In this document: one piece after another, positions 15,384 to 27,600 of the stretch
Layout of the letters: every line of letters begins with the position of its first letter
How positions within the stretch are numbered: the first letter of the stretch is position 1
Assembly (NCBI GenBank): GCA_964590255.1
Contig: CAZPYA010000007.1
Span: 21,506 to 85,505 of the forward strand
Source: JAKIYB01 sp964590255
GTDB lineage: Bacteria; Armatimonadota; Hebobacteria; CAIYQO01
Reading direction: 5' to 3'
Length of the DNA: 64,000 nucleotides
The notes under the pieces: model-generated
Seen by the model: the letters and a program-made list of their open reading frames with translations, nothing else
Databases searched by the model: none
What the model was told of the DNA's origin: nothing
Program-made: the position numbers and the translations under genes

Positions 15384-17183
15384 CTATTTCGCTCCCGGTT
15401 TCTTCAGCAGGCTCAGCCCCAGGTCGCGCAGTTGCAGCGGGTCCACCGGCGTAGGCGCATCCATCATCAGGTCGGTGCCAGACGAGGTCTTCGGGAAGGC
15501 CATCACGTCTCGGATAGTCTTCTCGCCGGCCATGATCATCACCAGGCGGTCCAGCCCGATGCCCATGCCGCCGTGCGGCGGGGCGCCGTACTCAAACGCC
15601 TCCACCAGGAAGCCGAAGCGCTCGCGCACCTGCTCCAGCGGCATGTTGATGGTGCGCAGCACGCGCTCCTGGATGTCGCGCCGGTGAATGCGGATGCTGC
15701 CGCTGCTCAGCTCGGTGCCGTTGAGCACCAGGTCATACAGCTCGCCGCGCACCTGCAGCGGGTCGGTCTCCATCAGCGCCAGGTCTTCCGCCTTCGGCAT
15801 GGTGAACGGGTGATGCATCGGCTCGATCTGGTCGGCCTCTGCGTTCCACTCGAACATCGGGAAGTCGAGCACCCAGAGGTAATTCCACAGCCCCTCGGGA
15901 ATGAGGCGCAGGCGCTCGGCAAGGTGCAGGCGCAGGCGGCCCAGCGACTGGGCGACCACCGACGGCACGTCGGCCACCAGCAGCAGCAGGTCGTTCACCT
16001 CAGCGCCCATCGCCGCCTTGAAGGCGGCCACTTCCTCGGCGGAGAGGAACTTCGTCACCGGCGACTTCAGCTCCTCGGGGGTTACCTGGAAATAGGCCAG
16101 CCCCTTGGCGCCGAAGCCCTTGGCGAATTCGGTCAGCTCGTCCAGCTCGCGGCGCGAAAGACCGGCGGCGCCCTTCACGTTGAGCCCCTTCACCTGCCCG
16201 CCCGACGCCAGCACGCCGGCGAAGGCCTTGAACTCGGTGCCGGTGAAGACTGCCGACAGGTCGACGAGCTCCATGCCGAAGCGGGTATCCGGCTTGTCGC
16301 TGCCGTAGCGCGTCATCGCCTCAGTGTAGCTCATCCGCGGGAAGGGGAGCGGCACCTCGACGCCGACCACGCGCATCAGCCGCTGGATGAGACCTTCCAC
16401 CAGCGCCAGCACGTCATCGCGCTCGACGAAAGACATCTCCAGGTCGATCTGCGTGTGCTCGAACTGGCGGTCTCCGCGCAGGTCTTCGTCTCGCAGGCAG
16501 CGCGCCAACTGGTAATAGCGCTCGATGCCGGCCACCATCAGCGTCTGCTTGAGGAGCTGTGGGCTCTGCGGCAGCGCGTAGAACTCGCCCTGCCGCAGGC
16601 GCGCGGGCACCAGGAAGTCGCGCGCGCCTTCCGGCGTCGACTTGATGAGCAGCGGCGTCTCGATTTCCAGAAAGTCCTGTTCGTTGAGATACGCGCGCGC
16701 GGCATGCGACACCTGGTGGCGCAGCGTCAGGTTGTTGAGCATGCGCGTGTTGCGTAGATCCAGGTAGCGATAGCGCAAGCGCAGATTCTCGTCCACTTCC
16801 GGTGCGTTCTCGTCGTTGATGGGGAACGGCGGGGTTTTCGACGTGTTCAGCACCACCAGCCGCTCCACATGGATCTCGACTTCGCCGGTGGGCAGCTTGC
16901 TGTTGATGGTGCCCGCAGGGCGCGGCGCCACCACGCCCTGTACCGCCAGCACGAACTCGGCGCGGATATGCTGGGCTTCGGCATGCGCCTCGGGTGCTTC
17001 CACCGGATTGAAGACACACTGCACCACGCCGGAGCGATCGCGCAGGTCGATGAAGATCAGCCCGCCGTGATCGCGATTGGTCTGCGCCCAGCCCATCAGC
17101 GTCACCGTGCGATTCATGTCGCTCGCCCGCAGCGTGCCGCAGCCGTCCGACCGTCGTAATTTGTCACTCATGTTTTCGGTCAT
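15384..17183 (-). CDS. aspS: Aspartyl-tRNA synthetase (bacterial type)
   Basis: About 599 residues, full length. N-terminal OB-fold anticodon-binding domain (TVTLMGWAQTNRDHGGLIFIDLRDRSG), class-II catalytic core with FLEIETPLL (motif 1), the bacterial GAD insertion domain, and motif 3 in GIGLDRLVMIMAGEKTIRDV. The insertion identifies the bacterial rather than the archaeal subtype; whether it also charges tRNA-Asn cannot be told from this. I placed the start at the ATG at 17183 because GGAG lies 6 nt upstream; the ATG at 17195 is in frame and possible. The gene begins 18 nt after hisS. Confidence 0.97.
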   Translation of the reverse strand: MTENMSDKLRRSDGCGTLRASDMNRTVTLMGWAQTNRDHGGLIFIDLRDRSGVVQCVFNPVEAPEAHAEAQHIRAEFVLAVQGVVAPRPAGTINSKLPTGEVEIHVERLVVLNTSKTPPFPINDENAPEVDENLRLRYRYLDLRNTRMLNNLTLRHQVSHAARAYLNEQDFLEIETPLLIKSTPEGARDFLVPARLRQGEFYALPQSPQLLKQTLMVAGIERYYQLARCLRDEDLRGDRQFEHTQIDLEMSFVERDDVLALVEGLIQRLMRVVGVEVPLPFPRMSYTEAMTRYGSDKPDTRFGMELVDLSAVFTGTEFKAFAGVLASGGQVKGLNVKGAAGLSRRELDELTEFAKGFGAKGLAYFQVTPEELKSPVTKFLSAEEVAAFKAAMGAEVNDLLLLVADVPSVVAQSLGRLRLHLAERLRLIPEGLWNYLWVLDFPMFEWNAEADQIEPMHHPFTMPKAEDLALMETDPLQVRGELYDLVLNGTELSSGSIRIHRRDIQERVLRTINMPLEQVRERFGFLVEAFEYGAPPHGGMGIGLDRLVMIMAGEKTIRDVMAFPKTSSGTDLMMDAPTPVDPLQLRDLGLSLLKKPGAK

Positions 17184-17201
17184 TATCGTCTCCATCTCCC
17201 A

Positions 17202-18458
17202 TTAAGCATAGCGCTGCGCGAGCAGCGTGATGATCTCGGCCAGCGCCACCGCGGCTTGCTCGCCCGCGCTCATGTCCCGCAGGATCGCTTCGCCGCGGGC
17301 CAACTCGTCCTCGCCCAGGATCAGCGTATAGCGCGCTTCCTGGCGGGCGGCGTCTTTCATCTGCACTTTCAGGCTGCGCGCCTCGTAGCTCATCGCGGCA
17401 GGCACGCCCGTGCGGCGCAGTTGCTGCACCAGGCGCTGCGCGGCGTCGCGGGCGGCATCGCCCAGCGCCGCCACGTAGACCGGTCCCACCGCCGGCGGCA
17501 CCGGCGCTGCCTCGCCGGCAGCCATCAGCAGGCGCTCCATGCCGGCGGCAAAGCCGATGGCGGGCGTTGCCGGCCCACCGAGCGCGGCCACCAGGCCGTC
17601 ATAGCGACCGCCGGCCAGCACGGTGTTCTGCGCCCCCAGCCCGCCGGCGATGAACTCGAACGCCGTGCGGGTGTAGTAATCCAGCCCGCGCACGATGTGC
17701 GGGTTGACCACATATGGCACGTCCAGCGCGCGCAGCCCCGTTTCCACGCCCTGCAAGTGGGTTTTGCACCCGTCGCAGAGCACGTCGAGGATCACCGGCA
17801 CGTCGCGGGTCAGCTCGCGGCAGGTCTCCACCTTGCAGTCGAGGATACGCAGCGGATTCGTGTCGTAGCGCCGCTGACAATCGGTACAGAACCCGGTGCG
17901 CGCGCCGCCCAGCGCATTGCGCAGGGCATCGCGATACAACGGGCGGCATTCCGGGCAGCCCACGCTGTTCAGCTCCAGCCGGGCATCGGCGATGCCGGCC
18001 GCCTGCAGGAACTCGCTGGCAAAGGCCAGCGTCTCCGCGTCAATCTCCGGGCCCGGCGAACCGAACGCCTCCACGCCCACCTGGTGAAACTGACGATAGC
18101 GGCCTTTTGCTGGTCGCTCATACCGGAAGATTGGTCCGTAATAATAGAGCTTCACTACGCCGCCAGCCGCCAGCAAGTTATTCTGAATCAGTGCGCGCAC
18201 CGCCGGCGCCGTGCCTTCCGGCCGCAAAGTCAGATCGTCGTCTCCCAGCGTGCGGAAACTATACATCTGCTTGGTGACGATATCGGTCTCTTCGCCTACG
18301 CCGCGCTTAAAGAGTTCAGTGCTCTCAAAAATCGGCGTGCGGATTTCATGGTAACCATACCGTCCACAATAGTCGCGGAAGGTCGCTTCCAACCATTGCC
18401 AGCGATCGCTTTCGGCTGGCAGTATATCGTGTGTACCTCGTGGCGCAGAGATGCCCAT
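17202..18458 (-). CDS. hisS: Histidyl-tRNA synthetase
   Basis: 418-residue class-II synthetase. Motif 1 region YHEIRTPIFE, motif 2 (TLRPEGTAP ... GPIFRYERPAKGRYRQFHQVGVE), the HisA loop VRGLDYYTRTAFEFI and motif 3 around TPAIGFAAGMERLLMA are all present, followed by the anticodon-binding domain. The insertion between motifs 2 and HisA carries several CxxC pairs (CPEC, CTDC, CDGC), as in some bacterial HisRS. The ATG at 18458 follows a promoter and a small hairpin (18479-18499), but the RBS is weak. Confidence 0.97.
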   Translation of the reverse strand: MGISAPRGTHDILPAESDRWQWLEATFRDYCGRYGYHEIRTPIFESTELFKRGVGEETDIVTKQMYSFRTLGDDDLTLRPEGTAPAVRALIQNNLLAAGGVVKLYYYGPIFRYERPAKGRYRQFHQVGVEAFGSPGPEIDAETLAFASEFLQAAGIADARLELNSVGCPECRPLYRDALRNALGGARTGFCTDCQRRYDTNPLRILDCKVETCRELTRDVPVILDVLCDGCKTHLQGVETGLRALDVPYVVNPHIVRGLDYYTRTAFEFIAGGLGAQNTVLAGGRYDGLVAALGGPATPAIGFAAGMERLLMAAGEAAPVPPAVGPVYVAALGDAARDAAQRLVQQLRRTGVPAAMSYEARSLKVQMKDAARQEARYTLILGEDELARGEAILRDMSAGEQAAVALAEIITLLAQRYA

Positions 18459-18522
18459 CGTCGTCTCGTTTCCCTAACGCCGGACAGCAGGCGTCCGGCC
18501 CCCCTATCAAATTCGTCCCGCT

Positions 18523-18551
18523 ATTGTACCAGTCCTGTCGGATTGCCTCAA
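18523..18551 (-). promoter_or_regulatory. Promoter of hisS-aspS-rnc
   Basis: On the minus strand: TTGAGG (18551-18546), 17-bp spacer, TACAAT (18528-18523). It sits between the terminator of the upstream giant gene and the hisS start, so it restarts transcription. A 7-bp GCCGGAC/GTCCGGC hairpin at 18479-18499 lies in the ~60-nt leader. No T-box is visible. Confidence 0.65.
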
Positions 18552-18578
18552 CCGTGTCGCATACAGCAACCAAACACT

Positions 18579-18604
18579 CCGGGCGGAGCTTGCGCTCCGC
18601 CCGG
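18579..18604 (-). terminator. Perfect hairpin ending the secreted-protein cluster
   Basis: 11-bp perfect stem (18579-18589 with 18594-18604) with a 4-nt loop, 37 nt past the stop codon of the giant gene. The downstream T content on the minus strand is modest (AGTGTTTGG), so termination may be incomplete. Confidence 0.75.
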
Positions 18605-18640
18605 AAGATCATGGAGGATCGCTCCTCGTTGACTGTCATG

Positions 18641-21600
18641 TTACGGGCCGGCGACGCCGGAGCCGGTTGCGCCATATGCGGTTTGGCCGACAGCATTAAT
18701 GGCGCTCACGCGGGCATCGACGGTATTGGTGTCAGCCAAGCCAGTAATCGTGGTCGTGGTGGCTGCCACCGGGCCGACCGTCAACCAGACACCGCCATTA
18801 ATGCGGTACTGCACCATGTATGACGTGACGGCTGGTGTCGCCACCGGAGCGGACCAGGTGAGGACCACCTGTTTCGAGCCGGTTGCGACGTTCGGCGCGC
18901 CGGGCGTGGCCGGGATATTCACCACGGTCAGGTTGATACTGGTACGCACTTGGCCAGTGGTCGTCAGTCCTGGTCCATCATAGACCGTAATCGTTGTCGC
19001 GGAAGATCCGCCCGCGGCAATGGCCGGCGCAATGTAGGTAAATAACGCCTGACCGGCGCCGTTTGTCGTTGTATCAAGCGTTGTCACCCCACCGGTGAAC
19101 GTGCCACCGCCGGACGTGATGACCAACCGCACCGGATAACCGCTGGTCACTGCCTGACCGACTGTGGTCAGGTTGGCGGTAATCGCCGTCGTCGACGCAG
19201 ACGTCACCTGCCCGGTTGCCGGGATGGCGATGGCCGCTGCCGTCGGATACCCGACGAAGATCGTGCCACTCGTACCGATTTGCGTCGGCACACCGGCATT
19301 GACATAGTTGGCGCGGAGCGTCAACTTGCCGGCGGTATTTCCGGGATTGAGCGTGCCGGACACCGTGCCGCCAACCGCGGTAATCGGTGACAGTTGGGTG
19401 ACGGAGGCCGTGACCAGCCCAACCTGCGTGAGCGTCATTGGGAAGCCATCGAGTGCGGCGTTGCCATCATCATCGAGCGCACGGGCGATAAACGGCAGCG
19501 CCTCACTTAAACCAATGACCTGCGATGAAGGCATGATGGCGCTTCTCGGTTTCGTGACGATCAGGTTCGTCGCCGGCAATGGCGCTTGTGGCGCGAGCGT
19601 GTAATTGATCGCTCCACCGGAGCCTTCGCCTTCGAGATAGATCGTGATTTGACGCTTCAAGATATTCGCGCCTTCCAACGGCAACGAATGCGTGAGCGTC
19701 AGTCGCCCGTTTTCATCCGTCTGCGTCACCGGCGGATCGTTGACCTTCATGCCGTTATCAACAATCGTCGCGCGGAATCCCGCCGGGAATGGGTTGCCAA
19801 ACTGGTCGAGAATACTGAGTGAATAGGTTGCGCGCCTATTCGCTTCCACGGTGTTGCTGGTATCGGTACCCGCAATCGTTTGCGACGACAGGTCGACATT
19901 GAAGATCGCCGTTCCCAACGGCGGGCCATACAACACGATTTTCGGCGCCCCCGGCACAGCGGCGGACACCGTATCCCAGTTATACACCGGCACGGGCACC
20001 GGCGGGTTGGGCGCGAACGGCGCTTGCGCGATATTGTTATTAATCTGCAAGCCGACGATGCCGATGCGGTTGCGACCGCGCACGAAGAACCGGATTTCCG
20101 AATCCTGATTCACCGGCATCTCCAGGAATGCGCCGCCGAATAATTGTCCGGTGAGTGGCGCATCCACATAGCTATTCTGGTCCGACTCCTGGATGATGCG
20201 TCCGAGATTCGGCCGCGCGGCGACCTTGACGCCTTCCAGCAGCTTTTTATTATCGTTATCCGTGCACACCACGTAGAGGTGTGTCAACTCCGTGCTATCT
20301 GAAAGGATGCGCGTCGGATACGCCGCCTCCTTGCTGACGGTGTAATTTCGTGCAAACGTCTTCACGACCACATCCTGTGTGCTGGTGATGTAATCCGGCA
20401 CCGGCGGCGCGCCGGGCGCGAAACTCTTCGGCACGTTGGCGCCGACGGTATATCGTCCTGAATGGTTGCTGGCGAACTGCCCGGCACACACCCCGTTCGT
20501 GGTGACCGGCGCGACCGGCAGTCGGTAAATGCCATCGCCACCCGTCTCCCACCACTCGGCCACGGTGGGATCAGCCCACTGTACCGAACTCTGGATGAAC
20601 TCGACCGGCCAGCCATCGAGCACGGCCTGTCCAGCTTTGTCGAGCACGGTTACCGCGACATTCGTTTCGGCGTTCTGGAAGAAATTCACCGTCGATGGCG
20701 TGACTGTGACGGTATTGGCCTTGCCGACGATCTGCAAGGGGTTCGCGTCAAAAGTCGTGGTGACGTTGCTGTCCGGCGCGGTGACCGTGAAGCGCGGCGT
20801 GCCGAGATCGGCATCGAGGCCGTTCCCCTGGATGTCCAGCGTCAGCGTGCCGGTCGCATCCAGCGTGTAGGTTTTGCTGGATTCGAAGGCATCCACGGTG
20901 CCATTCTTCCGGATGACGCCGCGGTCGGTGCTGACGACGATCGAAGCGCCCGCGGCGCCTACCGGCGTCGCGTCGTTCGTCATGCCCTTGAATTTCACCG
21001 TCGTGGTGGTGGGCAGCGGCAGCAGCACGTAGTTGCCCGCCGCGTTCTTCGTATAGACGGTATCTTCCGCCTTCGTGCTGTAGTAGATGCGCTTCGTGGC
21101 GCCGATGCTTTCCAGCGTCAGCGTGGCCACTAACTTCGCGTCCTTGACATTGATATCGATGACGTTGCTCGCCATCGGATTACCGAGCGTATCCACCTGC
21201 GTCAGCGTGTTGGCGCCATCCTTGAAGGTGAGCGACAGCTTGCCGGTGGCTGGCTTCTGGTTCGGCGCCTTGATGCGCAGCGTGATCTTGCCGTCGGTGC
21301 CGGTCTGCACCGTGGCGGTGCCGGCGGTCGGCGCGCCGAGCGCATCATCACCCACGAAGCCGTCCGAGGCGAGGATGGTGATGTCGCGACCCTGGCCGAG
21401 CGTCTGTCCGGCGGCATCGCGCAGTTGCACCGTGAGCGTGCCCTCGGTGTTCAGGTTCAATCCGCCATTCGGCGCGGCATCCTGCAGCGTCGCCGGCGTC
21501 TTCGCCGTCACCGTGTATTTCGTGGCGGGGTCAGTGATGCCCGGCCACGGCTTATCGGCTATGGTGAAGAAGAAGTCCTGGGTGATGGTGCCAGCGGCGG

Positions 21601-24600
21601 TCTGTTCGCTGCCGTCCACCTTCACCGTCACCTTGATTTGCGGATTAATGCTGGCGAGTTTCGTCACCGCTTCTTCCGCCGTGATGGTATAGCTTAACGC
21701 GCATTCGCCCGCCGTCGTGCCGGTGGTCGACAGCACCTGCGCGCCGGTTAGCGCGCCGGTGTCCGCGGTCACCGTGATGGTGTACCACGCCGGGTTGTAG
21801 GCGATGCCGTTCTTCTTCAACGCGATCGTCAGCGTGCCGGTAGAGCCCGGCACGACTTTCGTCGGCGCCATTACCGCCGTCAGGTTCGGCGCGTCGGCGG
21901 TCAGGTTGCCTGGGCCGTAGAGCGCCACCTGATTGGTGATGTTCGCCTGGAAGATCGGTGAGGCATCCGGTCCCGGCACCTTGCCAGTATTGTAGGACGC
22001 GACTTGCACGCCCACCTGACCGACCTTGCCGACCACTCCCTGGCCGCGAACGAAGATCTCCGCCTTGCCATCCTTGTCGAAGACCACATCCTGCTGCGCG
22101 CCGAAGCTCGCTTCGTTCAGCGGATCGACAAGCTGGGCCAGCAGCGGATCGGCCTGCAGGATAGTGAAGCGGGCCGGCGTACCGGCCAGCACCGCGTCCC
22201 CGTTGGCGTCCACGCCGCGGACAGTGATCTTCGAGGCTTCCTGGCCATCCTGGCTGATGCGGCCCGGCGTCGTCGTGTCGAGAGTGATCGTCCGCGCATA
22301 GGTGCGGATAGTCACCGTTGTGGTGTCGTTGACGCCCGCGATGTCGGCGCCGGTGGTGTCCTGTGCCTGAGCGGTCACCGCGAAGACACCCGAGTAGTTG
22401 CTGGACAAGTCAGCCTTCACCGTGCCACCGGTAATGAGGGTGCTGCGCGCGCGAAGGATGCCCTGGGAGCCGGCCGGCAGGCGGAAGTCGACCATGAACC
22501 CGTCGAGGACGGTATTGCCGGCTTTGTCCTGCACCGAGGCAGTGATGGTCACCGGGTCGTCCTGCATCACGCGCAGGTCATCCGACAGCGTCGTCTGATA
22601 CTTCGACGCCGTCTGGGCGATGATGCGGTACGGTGGGCCGATGAATTGAATCGGCAACGCCGCGGTGTTCAGCGACTTGGTCACGGCATTCACCGTGCCG
22701 GACACCGCCGTGATGTTCGGGGTGCCGACATTCGCGCCGTCACCAGTCATACGTACCAGCATCGTGCCGGCCTGGTTGAGCACCACCTTGGCGATTTTGC
22801 CGTTCGCCTCGGGGGTGACGCCCTGGGTGGCCACGAAGGTGCCCATGTCAGTGGTCAGCGTGATTTCCGCATAGGGCTGCACCGGCCCGCCGACGGTCTG
22901 ATACCCGGTCAGCTCGAAGCTGGTGGACTTCGGCAGGTTTGCGGTCGTGGTGGGATCGAAGAAGATCCGCTTCTCTTCCTTCACCAGCAACGAGAAGTCA
23001 CCAGCCACCGGCACCACCTCGACGGTGAAGACGGCGTTAGCGGTGACGTCGCCGGCCTTGACGAAGATGTCACGCGTGCCCGGCATGCTGGCCGTTACCG
23101 TCCAGCGCACACGTCCGGTGTCATCGTTGGTGATGATGTCGGTGCCGCCACCGGCCACCGGCGTCACGGACAGCCCGTTGGCGGTGATGCTGAAGGTGGT
23201 GCCTTTCAGCACGGCCTGCGCCGGGTTGGCGGCATCTTTCGCCGTTACGTCCAGCGTGAAGCTCGCGCCCTGGTTGATCTTCAGCTTATTCGCCACCGCG
23301 ACCGGATTGCTCACGAAGGTGAAGCCGGTCGCCGCAGCGGCTACATTCACGAACGCGACAGCCTGTGTGTTGCTCGTCGCGTCGCCGGACGTCGCGGAGA
23401 CATTGCTGCTCCCGGGCGTCGTGCTGGTGGTGCCGGACAACGTCAGCGTAGCGTTGCCAGTGGCATCGAAGCGCGTGGTCACCGTGCCGAGCTGGTTATT
23501 GAGAATCCCCTTCTGCGACGTGACGGTGACGGGCAGCCCGTTGAGCTGCACACCGGTGAGCAGGGTGCCGAGGGAGTTCACCGCCGTGCCCGTGACGACC
23601 AGTTGCGTCTGGTTTGTGCCGGTGGGACCGGAGATGCCGTCCGCGCTGATGCGCGCCGGTTGCCCGACGCCCAGATTCAGCGTGAGCGTCTGCGCCCCGT
23701 CAGAGCTGATCTTCACGTCCTTCGTAATGAGGCCGCCATCGCCATCCACGGCAGCCCGGATATTCAAACCGCTGTCAATTCCGGCTTTCACGATCGCGAT
23801 GCGGTTGCTGTAGAAGTCCACGGTGACGGAGCCGTTCGTGGTCTTCGGCGCGCTCGGTGAGAAGCGGAACTCGTTCGCCCCCAGCGGCGGGTCGCCGGCA
23901 TTCACTGGAAGCGCCGTAAGGGTGATCGGTGTGCCGTCCATCACCGTCTGGTTCTTTTCGTCGCGCGCCAACACCGAGAAGGTGAGCTTATCGTTGTCAT
24001 TGGCGAGCAGGCGCGTGCCGCTGGCGGTAAAGACCAGCGTTTTCGTCAACCCGATCAACCGTACCGTGCTGGATGCGCTAAGCGTACCGGCGGTGACGGC
24101 GATCGTAGCCGGGCCGACCTGCGAACCCGCCGCGCCGTTCATCCAGAAGTCGCCGGTGCCAGTCGCGTCGATGGGTACATCGATCTGCTGGGCGGCGCCA
24201 CTGAAGTCATACTGGTCCAGGCAGAGGATGCCGGCCGGGCTGATCTGCACCCGGGCGGTGAAGTTGCCGGACGGTTGCCCCTGCGCATCCATGGCGGTGA
24301 TGGTGTATTGCAACGGAGCGCCGCTGCCATCCGCCGCGATGCGCGCCGAACCGGCGGCCACGCCGACCGGCGCCACGGTGATCGAAGTCGGGATGGACAG
24401 GTTCACCGTGAAGTCCAGCGTCGCCTTCTTCCCGTTGGAACTGGCTTCGACTTTGTACGCCCCCACTGTCGTCGGGGTCACATTGAAGTTTGCCTGACCG
24501 TTGACGGCGTTGACGGTGCTGTTCACCACTTTATTCGCCACGTCGGTGGTCTTGATGGCGATCTGGCCGTCCACCGGGTTGCCCAACAGGTCGACGATGT

Positions 24601-27600
24601 GCGCCGTGAGGTTGATAGCCCGGTTGATAATGACGTTGAGCGACGCGGGGTCATCCAGCGTGATCGTGTCCGTTGGCCCGTAGAAGAACGCGCCGCCGGG
24701 CACTTTCACGTCGAGTGAGGTGGCTTCCAGCGTCACCGCGCCCAGGTCGGCCACCGCCGGGTTCGCCTGCCCGTAGAGCCGCGCCTGGTAGACGCCGCCG
24801 CGGAAGGTGCCGGTGACGGACTGCGTGTTATTGGCGAAATGCCCCTTGTCGGTGGTAATGGTCACGGTATTGCCATCCGGAACCGGCGTCGTAGTGCCGG
24901 GCAGATAGCCGTTGACGGTGACCAGCACCGAACTGATGCCATCACTGAAGATACGGGCGGCCGCCGGCGTATAGCTGAAGACCATGGCGCCCGTGCCCTC
25001 GAAGACGAATGGCACTGTGCCCGAGACGGTATTATATTCGGCGATAATATTCACCGTGCCGGCAGTGGTGCCGGTGACGGTGAAGGACGCCGCGCCGTTC
25101 GTCTCGGTGATCGACTGCGCGCCGACGGCCCCGTTGACCGTGGCGGCCGCGCCAGTGGTGTAGACGTTCAGTTTATACCCGGTGAAGACCGGCTGGTCCT
25201 TCGTATCCAGCACCGTGGCGACCACCGTGACCGGTGAGTTGACGACGCCCGGCGAGGCCGTGCGCGGCGTCAGCGTGATCTTTGCCGGCGGGCCGACAAA
25301 CGTGAGGGACTTGTCATCCGTCACCTTGGCCGCGCCGGATTCGGCGACCACCGTCGCTGCGCCACCTGCTCCACCCTTGCCACGCAACTTCAGCGTGACC
25401 TTCCCGTTAAGGAAGGTGAGGCCGGCGGGCGAGTTGCCGATTTCCAGGCCCGTGGTCGGGTTCACGAAGGTGGCATTCACCCCGGTCACCGACAGCGAGG
25501 TCAGCGGCGTGTCGTCCGGTACCGGATAGCCGGCGTCGTCCGTCGCCTTGATTTCGACCGTCACTTCTTCTTTCTTCCCGTCCAGCCACTCGTGCACATC
25601 GGAGTCCGTCGGCAGGCGGGTCGCGCCGATATAGGACACCGTGATGGCCTTCGCCGGCTTCAGGAAGGCGATATTCGACGTCGTAACGGTGAGCGCGCCC
25701 ACGCGGGCCGTCACCCGGAAGTTATAATTGGTCACCTTGGTCGGATCGGCGGCCTTCACCTGCACCGTGGCGGTGCCGTTGTCGCCGATCTTCACTGCGC
25801 CGGCGTCCGGCACGGTGACGAAGCCGGTGTTGTTCACGCTGAAATACACCGTCATCGAGTCTTTCACGATCGGCGTGCCGTTGGCATCCTTCACCTGCAC
25901 GCGGAGCGTCACCGTATCGGTGCTGTTAATGAACGTCGGCGGGTTGATGAACTCGACCGTCGCCGGCGGACCGACCACCTTCAGGTTGAAGATATTCTGG
26001 TCGGTCTGGCTGTAGATGCCCGACTTCCAGTCATACTGCAGGTAGCCCGGTCCCGGGTTGCCCGCCGCATACGCCTTGAAGTCGCCGGTAATTTTGCTGG
26101 TGCCGTCCAACGCGATGAACGACGGCAGGTTCTGCAGCGCGCCCTGGTCAGATGACAGCCACACGCCCACGGCATCGCCGGCGGGAATGGCCTTGCCGGC
26201 CGCGTCGAGCGCGGTGATGGTGGCTTTCGCCACGTCCAGATTGGTGCCGACTTCGGCGCCCATCTGCACCGCGGCTTTATCGAAGTCGAACTTCAACGTC
26301 GCCGCGCCGCCGATGACCTTGATCGGCGTCTGGGCGGACGCGCCGCCGGTGTAGGCGTAGATCTTCTCCGCGCCATGGAAGCGGCTGCGATAATACGCAT
26401 ACGCGCGGGAAGTCCGCGTGTTGCCGTTGATATACGGCACGATATCCACGTCCAGCATCGCCTGCTCAGCGGCCGCCGCGCTACCCAGCGTCGGTACCAT
26501 CCGGCCGATCCCCACCGAGAACGTCACCTTGGCTGCGGGGTCCTTCCTGGTGGGCAGCGCCGGGTTGCCGAACCGGTCGACGATACTGCTGGCGATCACC
26601 CCGATTTGATCCGGTCCCAGATAGCCGGGCACCTGTTCCGGATACCCGTAAATCTGCGTGGCGCTGGTGCCGTCCACGATCGGGTCCAGCGTCAGCGTCA
26701 TGCCGGACGGCGTGCCCGCGTTGATGGTGATGGTGTCGGAGTAGATGTCCAGCGGCATTTCCATGAGCTGCTGGTCGACTTCGAAGCGCACCGCGAACGG
26801 CCGCGAAGATTGCCCCTGCAGCGAACTGATGGTGACCGACTGTTCCACCCCACCGACTTCATTCGTACGGCCGACAATCGTCGGCGCCGCTGTAATCTGT
26901 TCATCGGTGAAGATGAAGCTCATGCGGTACGGCGTATTGCCGGCGCACGGCTGATCCAGCGCGTCATAGAGATACGCGCGCACGGTGATGGTCGTGCCGG
27001 CAGTGATGGTGTCCGGCGCATCCATCGAGAGATAGGAGGACGGATCCAGCGGATTGCCTTCCACCGGGCCGCCGACCATCAGCACGCGATTTTGATACGC
27101 ACCCGGGCCGGCCACACGGAAAGTGTTCGAGTAAACCACGCGGCCGTCCGTGCGGTTCACGCGGGCGATGATTTCCGCGCCGCCGGCGGGGGCGTTGCGG
27201 TCGGCGCTGTTGATCGTTGCCGTGCAGGAGCCCGCGGCGGTGGTGCGCACAGGGTCAATCGATCCGTACGGCTTGCCGGTATTCGGCTTCGGAATGCCGG
27301 GCGCCGGATACGGGTTGCCCAGGTAGTCGTCGGCCGCCATGAACTCATACGACTGCGGCTCGACGATCTCGAAGAAGACCTGCGTGCCATCGGGCACCGG
27401 GTTGCCATATTCATCCGTCACGCGGGCATATACCGAGCTCTGATAGTCGGCGCCGGTGGCCGGACGGCCGTTCGTGCGCAACAGCGACCACGGGCCGGCC
27501 AGCGACAACTCGACGAGCGACGGCATGCCGCCGCGCACCGTAATCTGCGATGCGCCGGTGACGCCTTTGCCGGTGACGGTAATCGTCACCACTTGCGCCT